A stretch of DNA of 16,491 nucleotides from TMED26 sp002694075 (GCA_036160575.1 JAYYDT010000094.1:1-16491); one strand, 5' to 3'. Counted from the stretch's first letter, positions 1 to 7,000 are shown. Notes: a model not told the origin generated them from the sequence alone. Made by a program: numbers and translations.

Positions 1-882
1 TTGCTGGAATTCGACAGTGTCCACGGCCGCTGGGACCAGGACATCGCCGGTGAGGGCGCGGCCTTGCATATCGCCGACCGCACGCTGGCCGTCAGCCAAG
101 TCAGCGATCCGGCCGCCTTGCCGTGGTCCGGCGAGACGGTCGATATCGTGCTGGAGTGCACCGGTAAGCATCTGACGCCGGCGGCCCTGCGACCCTATCT
201 CGACAAGGGGGTGGCCAAGGTCGTGGTGTCGGCGCCGGTCAAGGATCCGGCGGTCCTCAACCTGGTGATGGCGGTCAATGATCACCTCTACGATCCGGCC
301 ACCCACCATTTGGTGACGGCCGCTTCCTGCACCACCAATTGTCTGGCGCCGGTGGTCAAGGTGATGCACGAGGGGATCGGCATCGCCCATGGCGCGATCA
401 CCACCATCCATGACGTGACCAACACCCAGGTGATCGTCGACGCCCCCAAAGGTGATCTGCGGCGTGCGCGCGCGGCCTTGAATTCGTTGATTCCGACAAC
501 CACCGGATCGGCCACCGCGATCGGCCTGATCTATCCGGAATTGGCGGGCAAGCTGAACGGCCACGCGGTGCGGGTGCCGTTGTTGAACGCGTCGCTGACC
601 GATTGCGTCTTCGAGATGGCGCGCGAAACCAGTGTCGCGGAAATCAATGACCTCTTCGCGGCGGCGGCGGCCGGCCCGCTGAAGGGCATTCTGGGCTATG
701 AGACTCGGCCGTTGGTGTCGGCCGACTATCTCAACGATCCACGCTCGGCGATTGTCGACGGCTTGTCGACGATGGTGGTCAACGGCCGTCAGGCGAAGGT
801 TTTCGCCTGGTATGACAATGAATGGGGCTATACCTGTCGGATGATCGATCTGGCGGTGAAAATCGCCCGCGCCATGGAATGA
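1..882 (+). CDS. ArsJ-associated glyceraldehyde-3-phosphate dehydrogenase (5' end cut off)
   Basis: This is the C-terminal 293 residues of a GAPDH-family enzyme. The frame is open to the first base, so the TTG at base 1 is an internal codon. About 40 residues (the start of the NAD-binding Rossmann fold) lie outside the window, judged from the catalytic Cys at residue 110 here versus about 150 in complete family members. The active site ASCTTNCLAP is at 108-117. The catalytic His lies in IHDVTNTQ (136-143) instead of the usual HxYTNDQ of glycolytic GAPDH, and RVPLLNASLTDCVFE replaces the usual RVPTxNVSV region; both fit the arsenate-detoxification subfamily. The C-terminal WYDNEWGY is intact. 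In that pathway the enzyme uses arsenate in place of phosphate and forms 1-arseno-3-phosphoglycerate in the cytoplasm. Its TGA stop overlaps the arsJ ATG (ATGA), which supports the assignment. The specific arsenate role is inferred from the neighbour plus these motifs; a glycolytic role is less likely. Confidence 0.92.
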   Translation: MLEFDSVHGRWDQDIAGEGAALHIADRTLAVSQVSDPAALPWSGETVDIVLECTGKHLTPAALRPYLDKGVAKVVVSAPVKDPAVLNLVMAVNDHLYDPATHHLVTAASCTTNCLAPVVKVMHEGIGIAHGAITTIHDVTNTQVIVDAPKGDLRRARAALNSLIPTTTGSATAIGLIYPELAGKLNGHAVRVPLLNASLTDCVFEMARETSVAEINDLFAAAAAGPLKGILGYETRPLVSADYLNDPRSAIVDGLSTMVVNGRQAKVFAWYDNEWGYTCRMIDLAVKIARAME

Positions 883-2129
883 GCGATCTGCGCAACTACA
901 GTGTGGTGACCGGCGCCTATTGGGCGTTCACCTTGACCGATGGCGCCTTGCGCATGTTGGTCCTGCTGCATTTTCACCGCCTCGGCTTCACGCCATTCGA
1001 ATTGGCCACCCTGTTCTTGTTGTATGAGGCCATGGGCGTGGTGACCAACTTCCTGGGTGGTTGGCTTGGCGCCCGTTTTGGCCTCAGGGTGACGCTGATC
1101 GCCGGCTTGGCGGTGCAGATTTGCGCGCTGCTGATGCTGTCGGCGACCGATCCGGCGTGGACGGTGGCCGGCTCGGTCGCCTATGTGATGGTGGCCCAGG
1201 CCCTGTCCGGGGTGGCCAAGGACCTGACCAAGATGAGCTCGAAATCGGCGGTCAAACTCGTTTCCGACGGCGAGGGTCAATTGTTCCGCTGGGTGGCCCT
1301 GCTGACCGGCTCGAAAAACGCCCTCAAAGGTGTTGGCTTTTTCATCGGCGGCGCGCTGTTGTCCTGGCTTGGGTTCGCGGTTGCGCTATGGGCCATGGCC
1401 GGCCTGTTGGCGGCGATTTTGGCGTTGGTGCTGACGGCGATGAACGGCGACCTCGGACGCGCCAAGAAGAAACCCAAACCCGGCGATCTGTTCTCCAAAT
1501 CGCGCGAGATCAATTTTCTCTCGGCGGCGCGAATTTTCCTGTTCGCCGCCCGCGATGTCTGGTTCGTGGTCGGCGTGCCGGTCTATCTCTATGACCAGGC
1601 CGGCTGGAGCTTCAACGCCGTCGCCGGCTTCATGGCGCTATGGGTGATCGGTTATGGCGCGGTCCAGGCCGGCGTGCCGAAAATCCTGCCGGGTTTGGAT
1701 GGCCCCTTGGCCGGCGCCCGCGCGGCGCGCCGATGGGGCGTCGCTCTGCTGGCCCTGCCGGCGGCCTTGGCGGTGCTGCTGGCGCCTGGCGACCTCGGTC
1801 TGACCCTCGGCCTGGAGGGGGGCGAGACGGTCTGGCTCTTGGTCGGCGGTCTGTTGGTGTTTGGGGGGGTGTTCGCGGTCAATTCGGCCGTCCACTCTTA
1901 TTTGATCGTGGCCTATTCCGACAGCGACAAGGTCGCCCTCAACGTTGGCTTCTATTACATGGCCAACGCCGCGGGCCGCCTGATGGGCACCTTCCTGTCG
2001 GGCCTTCTGTTCCAGTGGGGCGGTCTCGGCCTCGCTCTTTGGTCCTCGGCCGGATTGGTGTTGCTGGCCACGGTGCTGACCGTGCCGTTGGCGCGGCCAC
2101 CGTCGCCGCAGGCCGCCAAAGTCAACTAG
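879..2129 (+). CDS. arsJ: Organoarsenical efflux MFS transporter ArsJ
   Basis: The 416-residue major facilitator protein is hydrophobic throughout, with about 12 likely membrane segments and no signal peptide. The N-terminus MSDLRNYSVVTGAYWAFTLT, followed by DGALRMLVLLHFHRLGF, is characteristic of ArsJ. A charged stretch near residues 190-210 (GDLGRAKKKPKPGDLFSK) probably forms the central cytoplasmic loop between the two six-helix halves. Known ArsJ proteins sit in the inner membrane and export 1-arseno-3-phosphoglycerate, which breaks down outside to release arsenate. The chosen ATG at 879 overlaps the preceding dehydrogenase stop by four bases, implying translational coupling; a longer reading from 822 would run deep into the upstream gene and is unlikely. 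The TAG stop shares the palindrome CTAG with the stop of pheT on the other strand, so no space is left for a terminator between the two genes. No ArsR-type regulator lies in the window; one could be upstream of base 1. Confidence 0.93.
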   Translation: MSDLRNYSVVTGAYWAFTLTDGALRMLVLLHFHRLGFTPFELATLFLLYEAMGVVTNFLGGWLGARFGLRVTLIAGLAVQICALLMLSATDPAWTVAGSVAYVMVAQALSGVAKDLTKMSSKSAVKLVSDGEGQLFRWVALLTGSKNALKGVGFFIGGALLSWLGFAVALWAMAGLLAAILALVLTAMNGDLGRAKKKPKPGDLFSKSREINFLSAARIFLFAARDVWFVVGVPVYLYDQAGWSFNAVAGFMALWVIGYGAVQAGVPKILPGLDGPLAGARAARRWGVALLALPAALAVLLAPGDLGLTLGLEGGETVWLLVGGLLVFGGVFAVNSAVHSYLIVAYSDSDKVALNVGFYYMANAAGRLMGTFLSGLLFQWGGLGLALWSSAGLVLLATVLTVPLARPPSPQAAKVN

Positions 2130-4531
2130 CCGCGCAGCACGGCATCGCAGTTTTTGGCGGCGGCGGCGACGATCTTGTCGCTGACGGCGGCGATGTCGTC
2201 ATCGGTCAGTGTCGCCGCTTGCGGCTGCAAGGTCACCCAAATGGCCAAGGATTTCTTGTCATCGGCGATCCCTTTGCCCTGGTATTCGTCGAATAACCCG
2301 ACGGCGGTGATCAACGCCTTGTCGGCGCCTTTGGCGGCGCGCAGCAAGCTTTCGGCGGTGACCGCGCGATCGACGATGAAGGCGAAGTCACGGGTCACCG
2401 GCTGGAACGGCGAGGGCGTCAGCATGGGCTTGCCGTGGCCGCCGCGCTTGGCCTTGGGCAAAGGTACCCGATCAAGAAACACTTCACATCCCACGGCGCC
2501 GGCTTTGATGTCGAGATCGGCCAGCACGGCGGGGTGAATCTCGCCGAACCAGGCGATCACGTTGGGCCCCAGGCGCAAGCTGCCGGACCGCCCAGGATGG
2601 TACCAATCGGGCGCGTCCATCGAGACCTGGAGATTGCCGGTCGGCGCGCCCATCGCGTCCAACAGGGCGAGGGCGTCGGCTTTGGCGTCGAAGGCGTCGG
2701 CCGGTCGGCTGCTGGCGCTCCAGTCGCGCGGACCGGTGTCGCCGACGCGCAGGCCGGCGGCCACCGTCGCCTGACCTTCCGGGCTGTCATCGGCGTATTG
2801 CGGGCCGACCTCGAACAGGGCGATGTCGCCGACGCTGTGGTTGAGGTTGCGGTCCGCCGCGGCCAACAGATTGGGTAGAATCGAAGGCCGCATGGTGGCG
2901 AGATCGCTGGAAATCGGGTTGACTAGACGCAGGCTTGGGTCGTCGCCGCCAAAGCGGGCGGCCAGGTCGGCCGGCATGAACGAAAAAGTCAGCGCCTCGA
3001 CCATGCCGCGATGGGCCAGGGCCCGGCGCGCCGCGCGCACCCGGCGCTGGGTCGGTGAAAGGGCCGGGCGGCCGATCACATGGGGGCGGCTCATCGAGAC
3101 GGCCTCAATTTTGTCGAAGCCGTTGATGCGCACGATTTCCTCGATCAAATCGGCTTCGCCGTCTATATCGCCGCGCCAGGGCGGCGGTGCGACGGTCATG
3201 GCCTCGCCCTCGCCGGTCACCTCGAAACCGAGATCGGCGAGAATACGGCGCGCCGCGGCGGCGTCGATATCAACCCCACAGAGGGCTTTGATACGGCTGT
3301 GGCGAAGCGGGATTTGACGTTGCCACGGGCGGCCCGGGCCGTCGACCACCACCGTGCTGGCGCTGCCGCCGCAAATCTCCAGGACCAGTTTGGTCGCCAA
3401 TTCGGTGCCCCAATGGGGGCTGGTTTGGTCAAGCCCGCGTTCAAAGCGATAACGCGCGTCCGATTGTAAGTTCAGCTTGCGGCCCGTGGCGGCGATGGCG
3501 GTCTCGTCGAACACCGCCACTTCCAGAAACATATTGGTGGTGTCGTCGCCGCAGCCGGTTTTCTCGCCGCCCATGATGCCGGCCAAATCATCGGGGCCGT
3601 GCTGGTCGCCGATGACGATCATTTCCGGGTCGAAGGTGTACTCGCGGCCATTAAGCGCCAGGTATTTTTCGCCCGGCTTGGCTTGGCGGATAATGATATC
3701 GCCATCGACCTTGTCGGCGTCATAGGCGTGCAGCGGCCGGCCGACGTCGATCATCACATAGTTGGTGATATCGACCAGCGCCGAGATCGGCCGCAAACCG
3801 ACGGCGATCAGGCGGTCCTGCATCCACTTCGGGCTGGGACCGTTTTTGACCCCCCGGAAGTAGCGGCCGGCGACTAGCGGGCAGAGATGCTCGCGCCCTT
3901 CGGCGAATTCCAGACGCCATCGGATGGGGCTATCGAAATCGCCGGTCACCGGGCCGGTGTCCAGTGGTTTCAAGGTGCCGAGTCCGGCCGCCGCCAGATC
4001 CCGGGCGACGCCGCGCACGCCCAGACAGTCGGCGCGGTTGGGCGTGATCGCGATATCGATCACCGGATCGCTGAGGCCGGCGTAATCGACATAACGGGCG
4101 CCGACCGGCGCGTCGGCCGGCAGGTCGATGATGCCGTCATGGTCGTCGGAGAGCATCAACTCGCGCTCCGAACAGAGCATGCCGTTCGACGCCTCGCCGC
4201 GGATATTGCCGGGTTTGAGGGTCATCTCGGTGCCCGGGATATAGGTGCCGGCGGCGGCGAAAACGCCCTTCATGCCGGTCCGCGCGTTGGGCGCGCCGCA
4301 GACCACTTGCAGTGTCTCTTGGCCCGTGTCGACCAGGCACAGGCGCAAGCGGTCGGCGTTTGGGTGCGGCTTCGCCTCGACCACGTGGGCGATGGTGAAA
4401 TCGGCGAGCGCGGCGGCGCGATCCTCGACACCTTCCAATTCCAGGCCCAGCATGGTCAGCGCGTCGGTGATTTCGGTCAGGCCGGCGCTGGTGTCGAGAT
4501 GCTCTTTCAGCCAACTAAGGGTGAATTTCAT
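2126..4531 (-). CDS. pheT: Phenylalanine--tRNA ligase beta subunit
   Basis: The 801-residue beta chain of the alpha2-beta2 phenylalanyl-tRNA synthetase has the normal length for the long bacterial form. It carries an N-terminal half-domain (MKFTLSWLKEHLD), then the OB-fold tRNA-binding domain at about 43-150 (HPNADRLRLCLVDTG, VVCGAPNARTGMKG). The B3/B4 editing region, the B5 domain and a catalytic-like domain (GDIDGEADLIEEIVRINGFD and after) follow. The C-terminus is a ferredoxin-fold anticodon-binding domain (SPFQPVTRDFAFIVD to the end). The beta subunit does not make the aminoacyl-adenylate itself; it binds tRNA-Phe and removes misacylated Tyr. The start at 4531 was chosen because its ATG overlaps the pheS TGA (ATGA) and begins with the family-typical MKFTLSWL; an ATG 63 bases further upstream would lie within pheS. 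The gene converges on arsJ, with the two stops inside one CTAG. The ihfA gene that follows pheT in E. coli is not here. Confidence 0.98.
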   Translation of the reverse strand: MKFTLSWLKEHLDTSAGLTEITDALTMLGLELEGVEDRAAALADFTIAHVVEAKPHPNADRLRLCLVDTGQETLQVVCGAPNARTGMKGVFAAAGTYIPGTEMTLKPGNIRGEASNGMLCSERELMLSDDHDGIIDLPADAPVGARYVDYAGLSDPVIDIAITPNRADCLGVRGVARDLAAAGLGTLKPLDTGPVTGDFDSPIRWRLEFAEGREHLCPLVAGRYFRGVKNGPSPKWMQDRLIAVGLRPISALVDITNYVMIDVGRPLHAYDADKVDGDIIIRQAKPGEKYLALNGREYTFDPEMIVIGDQHGPDDLAGIMGGEKTGCGDDTTNMFLEVAVFDETAIAATGRKLNLQSDARYRFERGLDQTSPHWGTELATKLVLEICGGSASTVVVDGPGRPWQRQIPLRHSRIKALCGVDIDAAAARRILADLGFEVTGEGEAMTVAPPPWRGDIDGEADLIEEIVRINGFDKIEAVSMSRPHVIGRPALSPTQRRVRAARRALAHRGMVEALTFSFMPADLAARFGGDDPSLRLVNPISSDLATMRPSILPNLLAAADRNLNHSVGDIALFEVGPQYADDSPEGQATVAAGLRVGDTGPRDWSASSRPADAFDAKADALALLDAMGAPTGNLQVSMDAPDWYHPGRSGSLRLGPNVIAWFGEIHPAVLADLDIKAGAVGCEVFLDRVPLPKAKRGGHGKPMLTPSPFQPVTRDFAFIVDRAVTAESLLRAAKGADKALITAVGLFDEYQGKGIADDKKSLAIWVTLQPQAATLTDDDIAAVSDKIVAAAAKNCDAVLRG

Positions 4532-5604
4532 CCGTTGAGCCCTCCGGCGATGGTCGGCACATGCAGCGGCAAAAAGCCGTAATGGCGCAGCCAACGAAGG
4601 TCGCTGTCATAAAATGGACGCAGGTCTGGAATGCCATATTTCAACATGGTGATCCGTTCGATCCCCATGCCGAAGGCGAAACCTTGGTATTCGTTGGGGT
4701 CGATCCCGCAGTTTTGCAAAACCCGCGGATGAACCATGCCCGAGCCGAGAATTTCCAGCCAATCCTCGCCGCCGCCGATTTTCAGTCCCTCGGGGCCGCG
4801 CGAACAGCCAATATCGACTTCGGCCGACGGTTCGGTGAACGGAAAATAGCTTGGCCGGAACCGCACCGGTAGATCGTCGACGTCGAAAAAGGCGCGGCAG
4901 AAGTCGATCAAGCAGCCTTTCAGATGGCCCATATGGGTGGCCTTGTCGATAACCAGACCCTCGACCTGATGGAACATCGGCGAGTGGGTGGCGTCATGGT
5001 CCGAACGAAAGGTCCGCCCGGGCACGATTATACGGATCGGCGGTGTGACCTTTTCCATGGTGCGGACCTGCACCGGCGATGTGTGGGTGCGCAGCACTTT
5101 GCGCCGCCCCTCGGCGTCCGGCGGCAGGTAAAAGGTGTCATGCTCCTGGCGGGCCGGGTGATCGTCGGGGATGTTGAGGGCGGTGAAGTTGTAGAAATCG
5201 CTTTCGATATCCGGCCCTTCGACAACGCTGAAACCCATTTCGGCGAAAATCGCCGTGAGCTCGTCAATGGTCCGCGAAATCGGATGGACGCGGCCGGTTG
5301 TCTCCGGGCGAACCGGTTTGGTGACGTCGATTTTCTCGGCCATCAAACGTTGGTCGAGGGCGGCCGCGTCGAGGACCTTGCGACGGCCATCGAGGGCCGC
5401 CGAGACCTCGTCTTTCAACTGGTTCACGGCCTGACCGAAACTGCGCCTCGCGTCCGGGTCGAGCCCGCCGAGCGTTTTCATCAGCCCGGTCACATCGCCC
5501 TTTTTGCCGAGCGCGGCGACCCGCACGGCGTCGAGTGCGGCCGGGTCGGTGGCGGCGTCAATGGCCGCCAGCGTGCGTGTGCGAATGTCGTCGAGGGCGT
5601 CCAT
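4528..5604 (-). CDS. pheS: Phenylalanine--tRNA ligase alpha subunit
   Basis: The 358-residue catalytic subunit of phenylalanyl-tRNA synthetase activates phenylalanine with ATP and charges tRNA-Phe together with the beta subunit. Residues 1-90 form the usual N-terminal coiled-coil tRNA-contacting arm. Class II motif 2 is at about 195-216 (GRTFRSDHDATHSPMFHQVEG), and motif 3 is at about 309-324 (FAFGMGIERITMLKYG), with the motif 3 arginine present. The ATG at 5604 is preceded by a clear Shine-Dalgarno TGAGGA (minus strand, 5617-5612) at seven bases. The stop overlaps the pheT start. The 106-base gap to rplT upstream holds a strong intrinsic terminator, so pheST is likely transcribed by regulated readthrough or from a promoter not obvious to me. 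The length and all motifs are normal for the family. Confidence 0.98.
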   Translation of the reverse strand: MDALDDIRTRTLAAIDAATDPAALDAVRVAALGKKGDVTGLMKTLGGLDPDARRSFGQAVNQLKDEVSAALDGRRKVLDAAALDQRLMAEKIDVTKPVRPETTGRVHPISRTIDELTAIFAEMGFSVVEGPDIESDFYNFTALNIPDDHPARQEHDTFYLPPDAEGRRKVLRTHTSPVQVRTMEKVTPPIRIIVPGRTFRSDHDATHSPMFHQVEGLVIDKATHMGHLKGCLIDFCRAFFDVDDLPVRFRPSYFPFTEPSAEVDIGCSRGPEGLKIGGGEDWLEILGSGMVHPRVLQNCGIDPNEYQGFAFGMGIERITMLKYGIPDLRPFYDSDLRWLRHYGFLPLHVPTIAGGLNG

Positions 5605-5611
5605 GCGCTTA

Positions 5612-5617
5612 TCCTCA
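5612..5617 (-). promoter_or_regulatory. pheS ribosome binding site overlapping a mini-ORF stop
   Basis: On the minus strand TGAGGA lies seven bases before the pheS ATG. Its first three bases are the in-frame TGA of a six-codon reading frame that starts at 5635, within the run following the terminator stem. The arrangement would allow a ribosome finishing the mini-ORF to restart at pheS, but the mini-ORF has no Shine-Dalgarno of its own, so translation of it is uncertain. Confidence 0.6.
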
Positions 5618-5635
5618 GGTCATACGGTCGATCAT

Positions 5636-5665
5636 AAAAACGGGGCCGTCGAAAGGCGGCCCCGT
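5636..5665 (-). terminator. Intrinsic terminator or attenuator between rplT and pheS
   Basis: Read on the minus strand, a perfect nine-pair GC-rich stem (ACGGGGCCG / CGGCCCCGT, arms 5665-5657 and 5648-5640) with an eight-base loop is followed at once by a T run (5640-5636). This is the classical form of a Rho-independent terminator. It lies 45 bases after the rplT stop and ends 31 bases before the pheS ATG, leaving little room for a separate pheS promoter downstream. It therefore either trims most transcripts after rplT or works as an attenuator for pheST. In E. coli pheST is attenuated through a Phe-rich leader peptide; I see no Phe-rich leader here. A CGGGG at 5694-5690 (minus) could compete for the CCCCG arm as a weak antiterminator. 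Confidence 0.88.
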
Positions 5666-5710
5666 GTCACGTCTTGGCGTCGAGGCGATCCCCGATTGGT
5701 GGCGCCGCGC

Positions 5711-6076
5711 TTACTCGGCCGCGGCCAGCGCCGTCTGAGCCTGGTCGACCAAGGTCTTGAAGGCGCCGGGCTCATGGATCGCGAGATCGGAAAGAACCTT
5801 GCGATCAACCTCGACACCGGCGCGCTTCAGCCCGTTCATGAACTGCGAATAGGTCATGCCGTGCTGGCGCACCCCGGCATTGATGCGCTGGATCCACAGG
5901 GCGCGGAAATCGCGCTTGCGGGTACGGCGGTCGCGATAGGCGTATTGAGCCGCCTTCTCGACCGCCTGGACGGCGGTGCGGAAGACATTTTTACGCCGGC
6001 CGTAATAACCTTTGGCGCGTTCGGAAACCTTTTTGTGGCGGGCGCGCTGGGTGACGCCCCGTTTAACACGAGCCAT
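5711..6076 (-). CDS. rplT: 50S ribosomal protein L20
   Basis: The 121-residue basic protein matches L20 along its full length. The N-terminus MARVKRGVTQRARHKKVSERAKGYYGRRKN is replete with Arg/Lys and forms the long helix threading 23S rRNA. The globular half (RDRRTRKRDFRALWIQRINAG, then SQFMNGLKRAGVEVDRKVLSDLA) follows. L20 is needed for early assembly of the large subunit and, in the species studied, represses its own operon by binding an mRNA leader. The ATG follows a GAGGAG Shine-Dalgarno, and the gene starts 12 bases after the rpmI stop, so the two are co-transcribed. Alanine-rich residues at the C-terminus make it slightly longer than E. coli L20. Confidence 0.98.
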   Translation of the reverse strand: MARVKRGVTQRARHKKVSERAKGYYGRRKNVFRTAVQAVEKAAQYAYRDRRTRKRDFRALWIQRINAGVRQHGMTYSQFMNGLKRAGVEVDRKVLSDLAIHEPGAFKTLVDQAQTALAAAE

Positions 6077-6088
6077 GTCAGCGCTCCT

Positions 6089-6286
6089 CTAGGCGTAGGG
6101 CAGGAATTTTTTAACGATCCGGGCATCGGCGTCGGACAGGATCATGGTCCCGCGCGCGCTTCGGATCATCTTTTGCGGGCGCCGCCGCAGATTATGCTTC
6201 TTGCAGGCGACGTTGCCGCGGACTTTGCCCGAGGCGGTCAAGCGGAAACGCTTCTTCGCGCCGCTTTTGGTCTTCATTTTGGGCAT
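6089..6286 (-). CDS. rpmI: 50S ribosomal protein L35
   Basis: The 65-residue small basic protein begins MPKMKTKSGAKKRFRLTASG and continues with the family-typical KHNLRRRPQKMIRSARG before the acidic and hydrophobic C-terminal DADARIVKKFLPYA. It is a structural component of the large ribosomal subunit. The ATG at 6286 is preceded by AAGGAG (minus strand, 6298-6293) at six bases, an ideal spacing. The gene is first in an rpmI-rplT pair, preceded by a structured leader and a good promoter-like sequence. Confidence 0.98.
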   Translation of the reverse strand: MPKMKTKSGAKKRFRLTASGKVRGNVACKKHNLRRRPQKMIRSARGTMILSDADARIVKKFLPYA

Positions 6287-6311
6287 TTCACACTCCTTAC
6301 GTCTGGCGGTG

Positions 6312-6372
6312 GCGCGGCCGCCGAAAGGCGGAGCGCGAAGTGCCGGCCGGGCATGCCCGTGCGCCGCGGCGC
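6312..6372 (-). promoter_or_regulatory. Structured leader upstream of rpmI (candidate L20 autoregulatory region)
   Basis: The 164-base gap between infC and rpmI holds an unusual density of dyad symmetry. There are a perfect 12-base palindrome GCGCCGCGGCGC (6361-6372), a second perfect one CGGGCATGCCCG (6348-6359), and a hairpin with a CCGCC/GGCGG stem extended by GCGC/GCGC (6312-6336). All would be in the 5' leader of a transcript starting near 6393. L20 is known to repress rpmI-rplT through leader RNA in E. coli and Bacillus, so an equivalent here is plausible, but the fold does not obviously copy either known site and GC-rich DNA produces such symmetry easily. Confidence 0.45.
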
Positions 6373-6399
6373 GGCTAACTTTCCCCTGCGGGAGGCCGG

Positions 6400-6428
6400 G
6401 TTATACTTGGCGCCCCGCCATTAATCAA
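6400..6428 (-). promoter_or_regulatory. Sigma70-type promoter for rpmI-rplT
   Basis: On the minus strand TTGATT (6428-6423, four of six matches to TTGACA) and TATAAC (6405-6400, five of six to TATAAT) are separated by exactly 17 bases in otherwise GC-rich sequence. Transcription would begin near 6393, giving a leader of roughly 105 bases before the rpmI ATG. The promoter sits in the infC-rpmI gap, directly after a small hairpin that could end infC transcripts. The assignment rests on sequence match alone. Confidence 0.6.
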
Positions 6429-6443
6429 GGCCCATCGGGGGCC
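6429..6443 (-). terminator. Weak hairpin after infC
   Basis: On the minus strand GGCCC and GGGCC form a five-pair stem with a five-base loop, seven bases after the infC stop, followed by TTGATTAA. The stem is short and the T-rich run is broken, so at best it is an inefficient terminator; the TTGATT is also the -35 of the rpmI promoter candidate. Confidence 0.3.
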
Positions 6444-6450
6444 AACGCCC

Positions 6451-6987
6451 TTAACGCGGCGCCAGCACCATGATCATTTGACGGCCTTCCATTTTCGGTT
6501 CGGCCTCAACCTTGGCTTCCTCGCCAACATCGCCGCGCACCCGATTGAGAACGTTCATGCCCAATTCCTGGTGCGCCATCTCGCGGCCGCGGAACCGCAT
6601 CGTCACTTTGACCTTGTCGCCGGCCTCCAGGAAGCGGCCCATATTGCGCAGCTTCACCTGGTAGTCGTGCTCGTCGATATTGGGACGCAGCTTGACCTCT
6701 TTGACCTCGATCACCTTCTGGTTCTTGCGCGCGGCGTTGAGCTTTTTTTGCGCTTCGTATTTGTACTTGCCGTAGTCGAGGATTTTACATACCGGCGGCG
6801 TCGAGTTTGGCGCGATCTCGACCAGGTCGAGACCCTCGTTCTCGGCGCGGCGCATGGCGTCCTCGACATTCATAATACCGATCATTTCGCCGTCCGAGCC
6901 GATGCAGCGGATGGTGGCGTGGGTGATGTCCGTGTTGACGCGCGGGCCATCTTTGGCCGGGGGTTGCGCAAATGGTGGTCTAGCGAT
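6451..6987 (-). CDS. infC: Translation initiation factor IF-3 (ATC start)
   Basis: The 178-residue IF-3 binds the 30S subunit, prevents premature 50S joining and checks the start codon and initiator tRNA. The N-terminal domain runs to about residue 85 (NTDITHATIRCIGSDGE, MIGIMNVEDAMRRAENEGLD, VEIAPNSTPPVCKILDYGKY), with a lysine-rich linker (YEAQKKLNAARKNQK). The C-terminal domain follows (EVKLRPNIDEHDYQVKLRN, FRGREMAHQELG). The first in-frame ATG (6885) would delete 34 conserved residues. Extending upstream, the frame stays open to a TAA at 7012-7014 and holds no ATG, GTG or TTG. The codon ATC at 6985-6987 gives an N-terminus ARPPFAQPPAKDGPRVNTDI typical of alphaproteobacterial IF-3 and sits seven bases after AAGGAG. 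Rare AUU/AUC starts are a known hallmark of infC, allowing IF-3 to repress its own translation. The gene starts 29 bases after thrS. Confidence 0.95.
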   Translation of the reverse strand: MARPPFAQPPAKDGPRVNTDITHATIRCIGSDGEMIGIMNVEDAMRRAENEGLDLVEIAPNSTPPVCKILDYGKYKYEAQKKLNAARKNQKVIEVKEVKLRPNIDEHDYQVKLRNMGRFLEAGDKVKVTMRFRGREMAHQELGMNVLNRVRGDVGEEAKVEAEPKMEGRQMIMVLAPR

Positions 6988-6994
6988 GGAAACG

Positions 6995-7000
6995 CTCCTT
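6995..7000 (-). promoter_or_regulatory. infC ribosome binding site that fixes the ATC start
   Basis: AAGGAG on the minus strand is a perfect match to the anti-Shine-Dalgarno core and stands seven bases from the ATC at 6987. No other start codon of any usual type is in register behind it, so it decides the unusual start. It lies in the short thrS-infC gap. Confidence 0.88.

Noticed and set aside
3887..5637. Plus-strand frames of 231 and 237 codons (3887-4582, 4924-5637) opposite pheT and pheS
   Set aside because: They are shadows of conserved synthetase genes, with low-complexity Gly/Ala/Arg/His-rich translations and no ribosome sites.
6451..6885. A 144-residue IF-3 starting at the first ATG
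   Set aside because: It would lose the conserved N-terminal 34 residues and has no ribosome site, while the ATC at 6987 has both.
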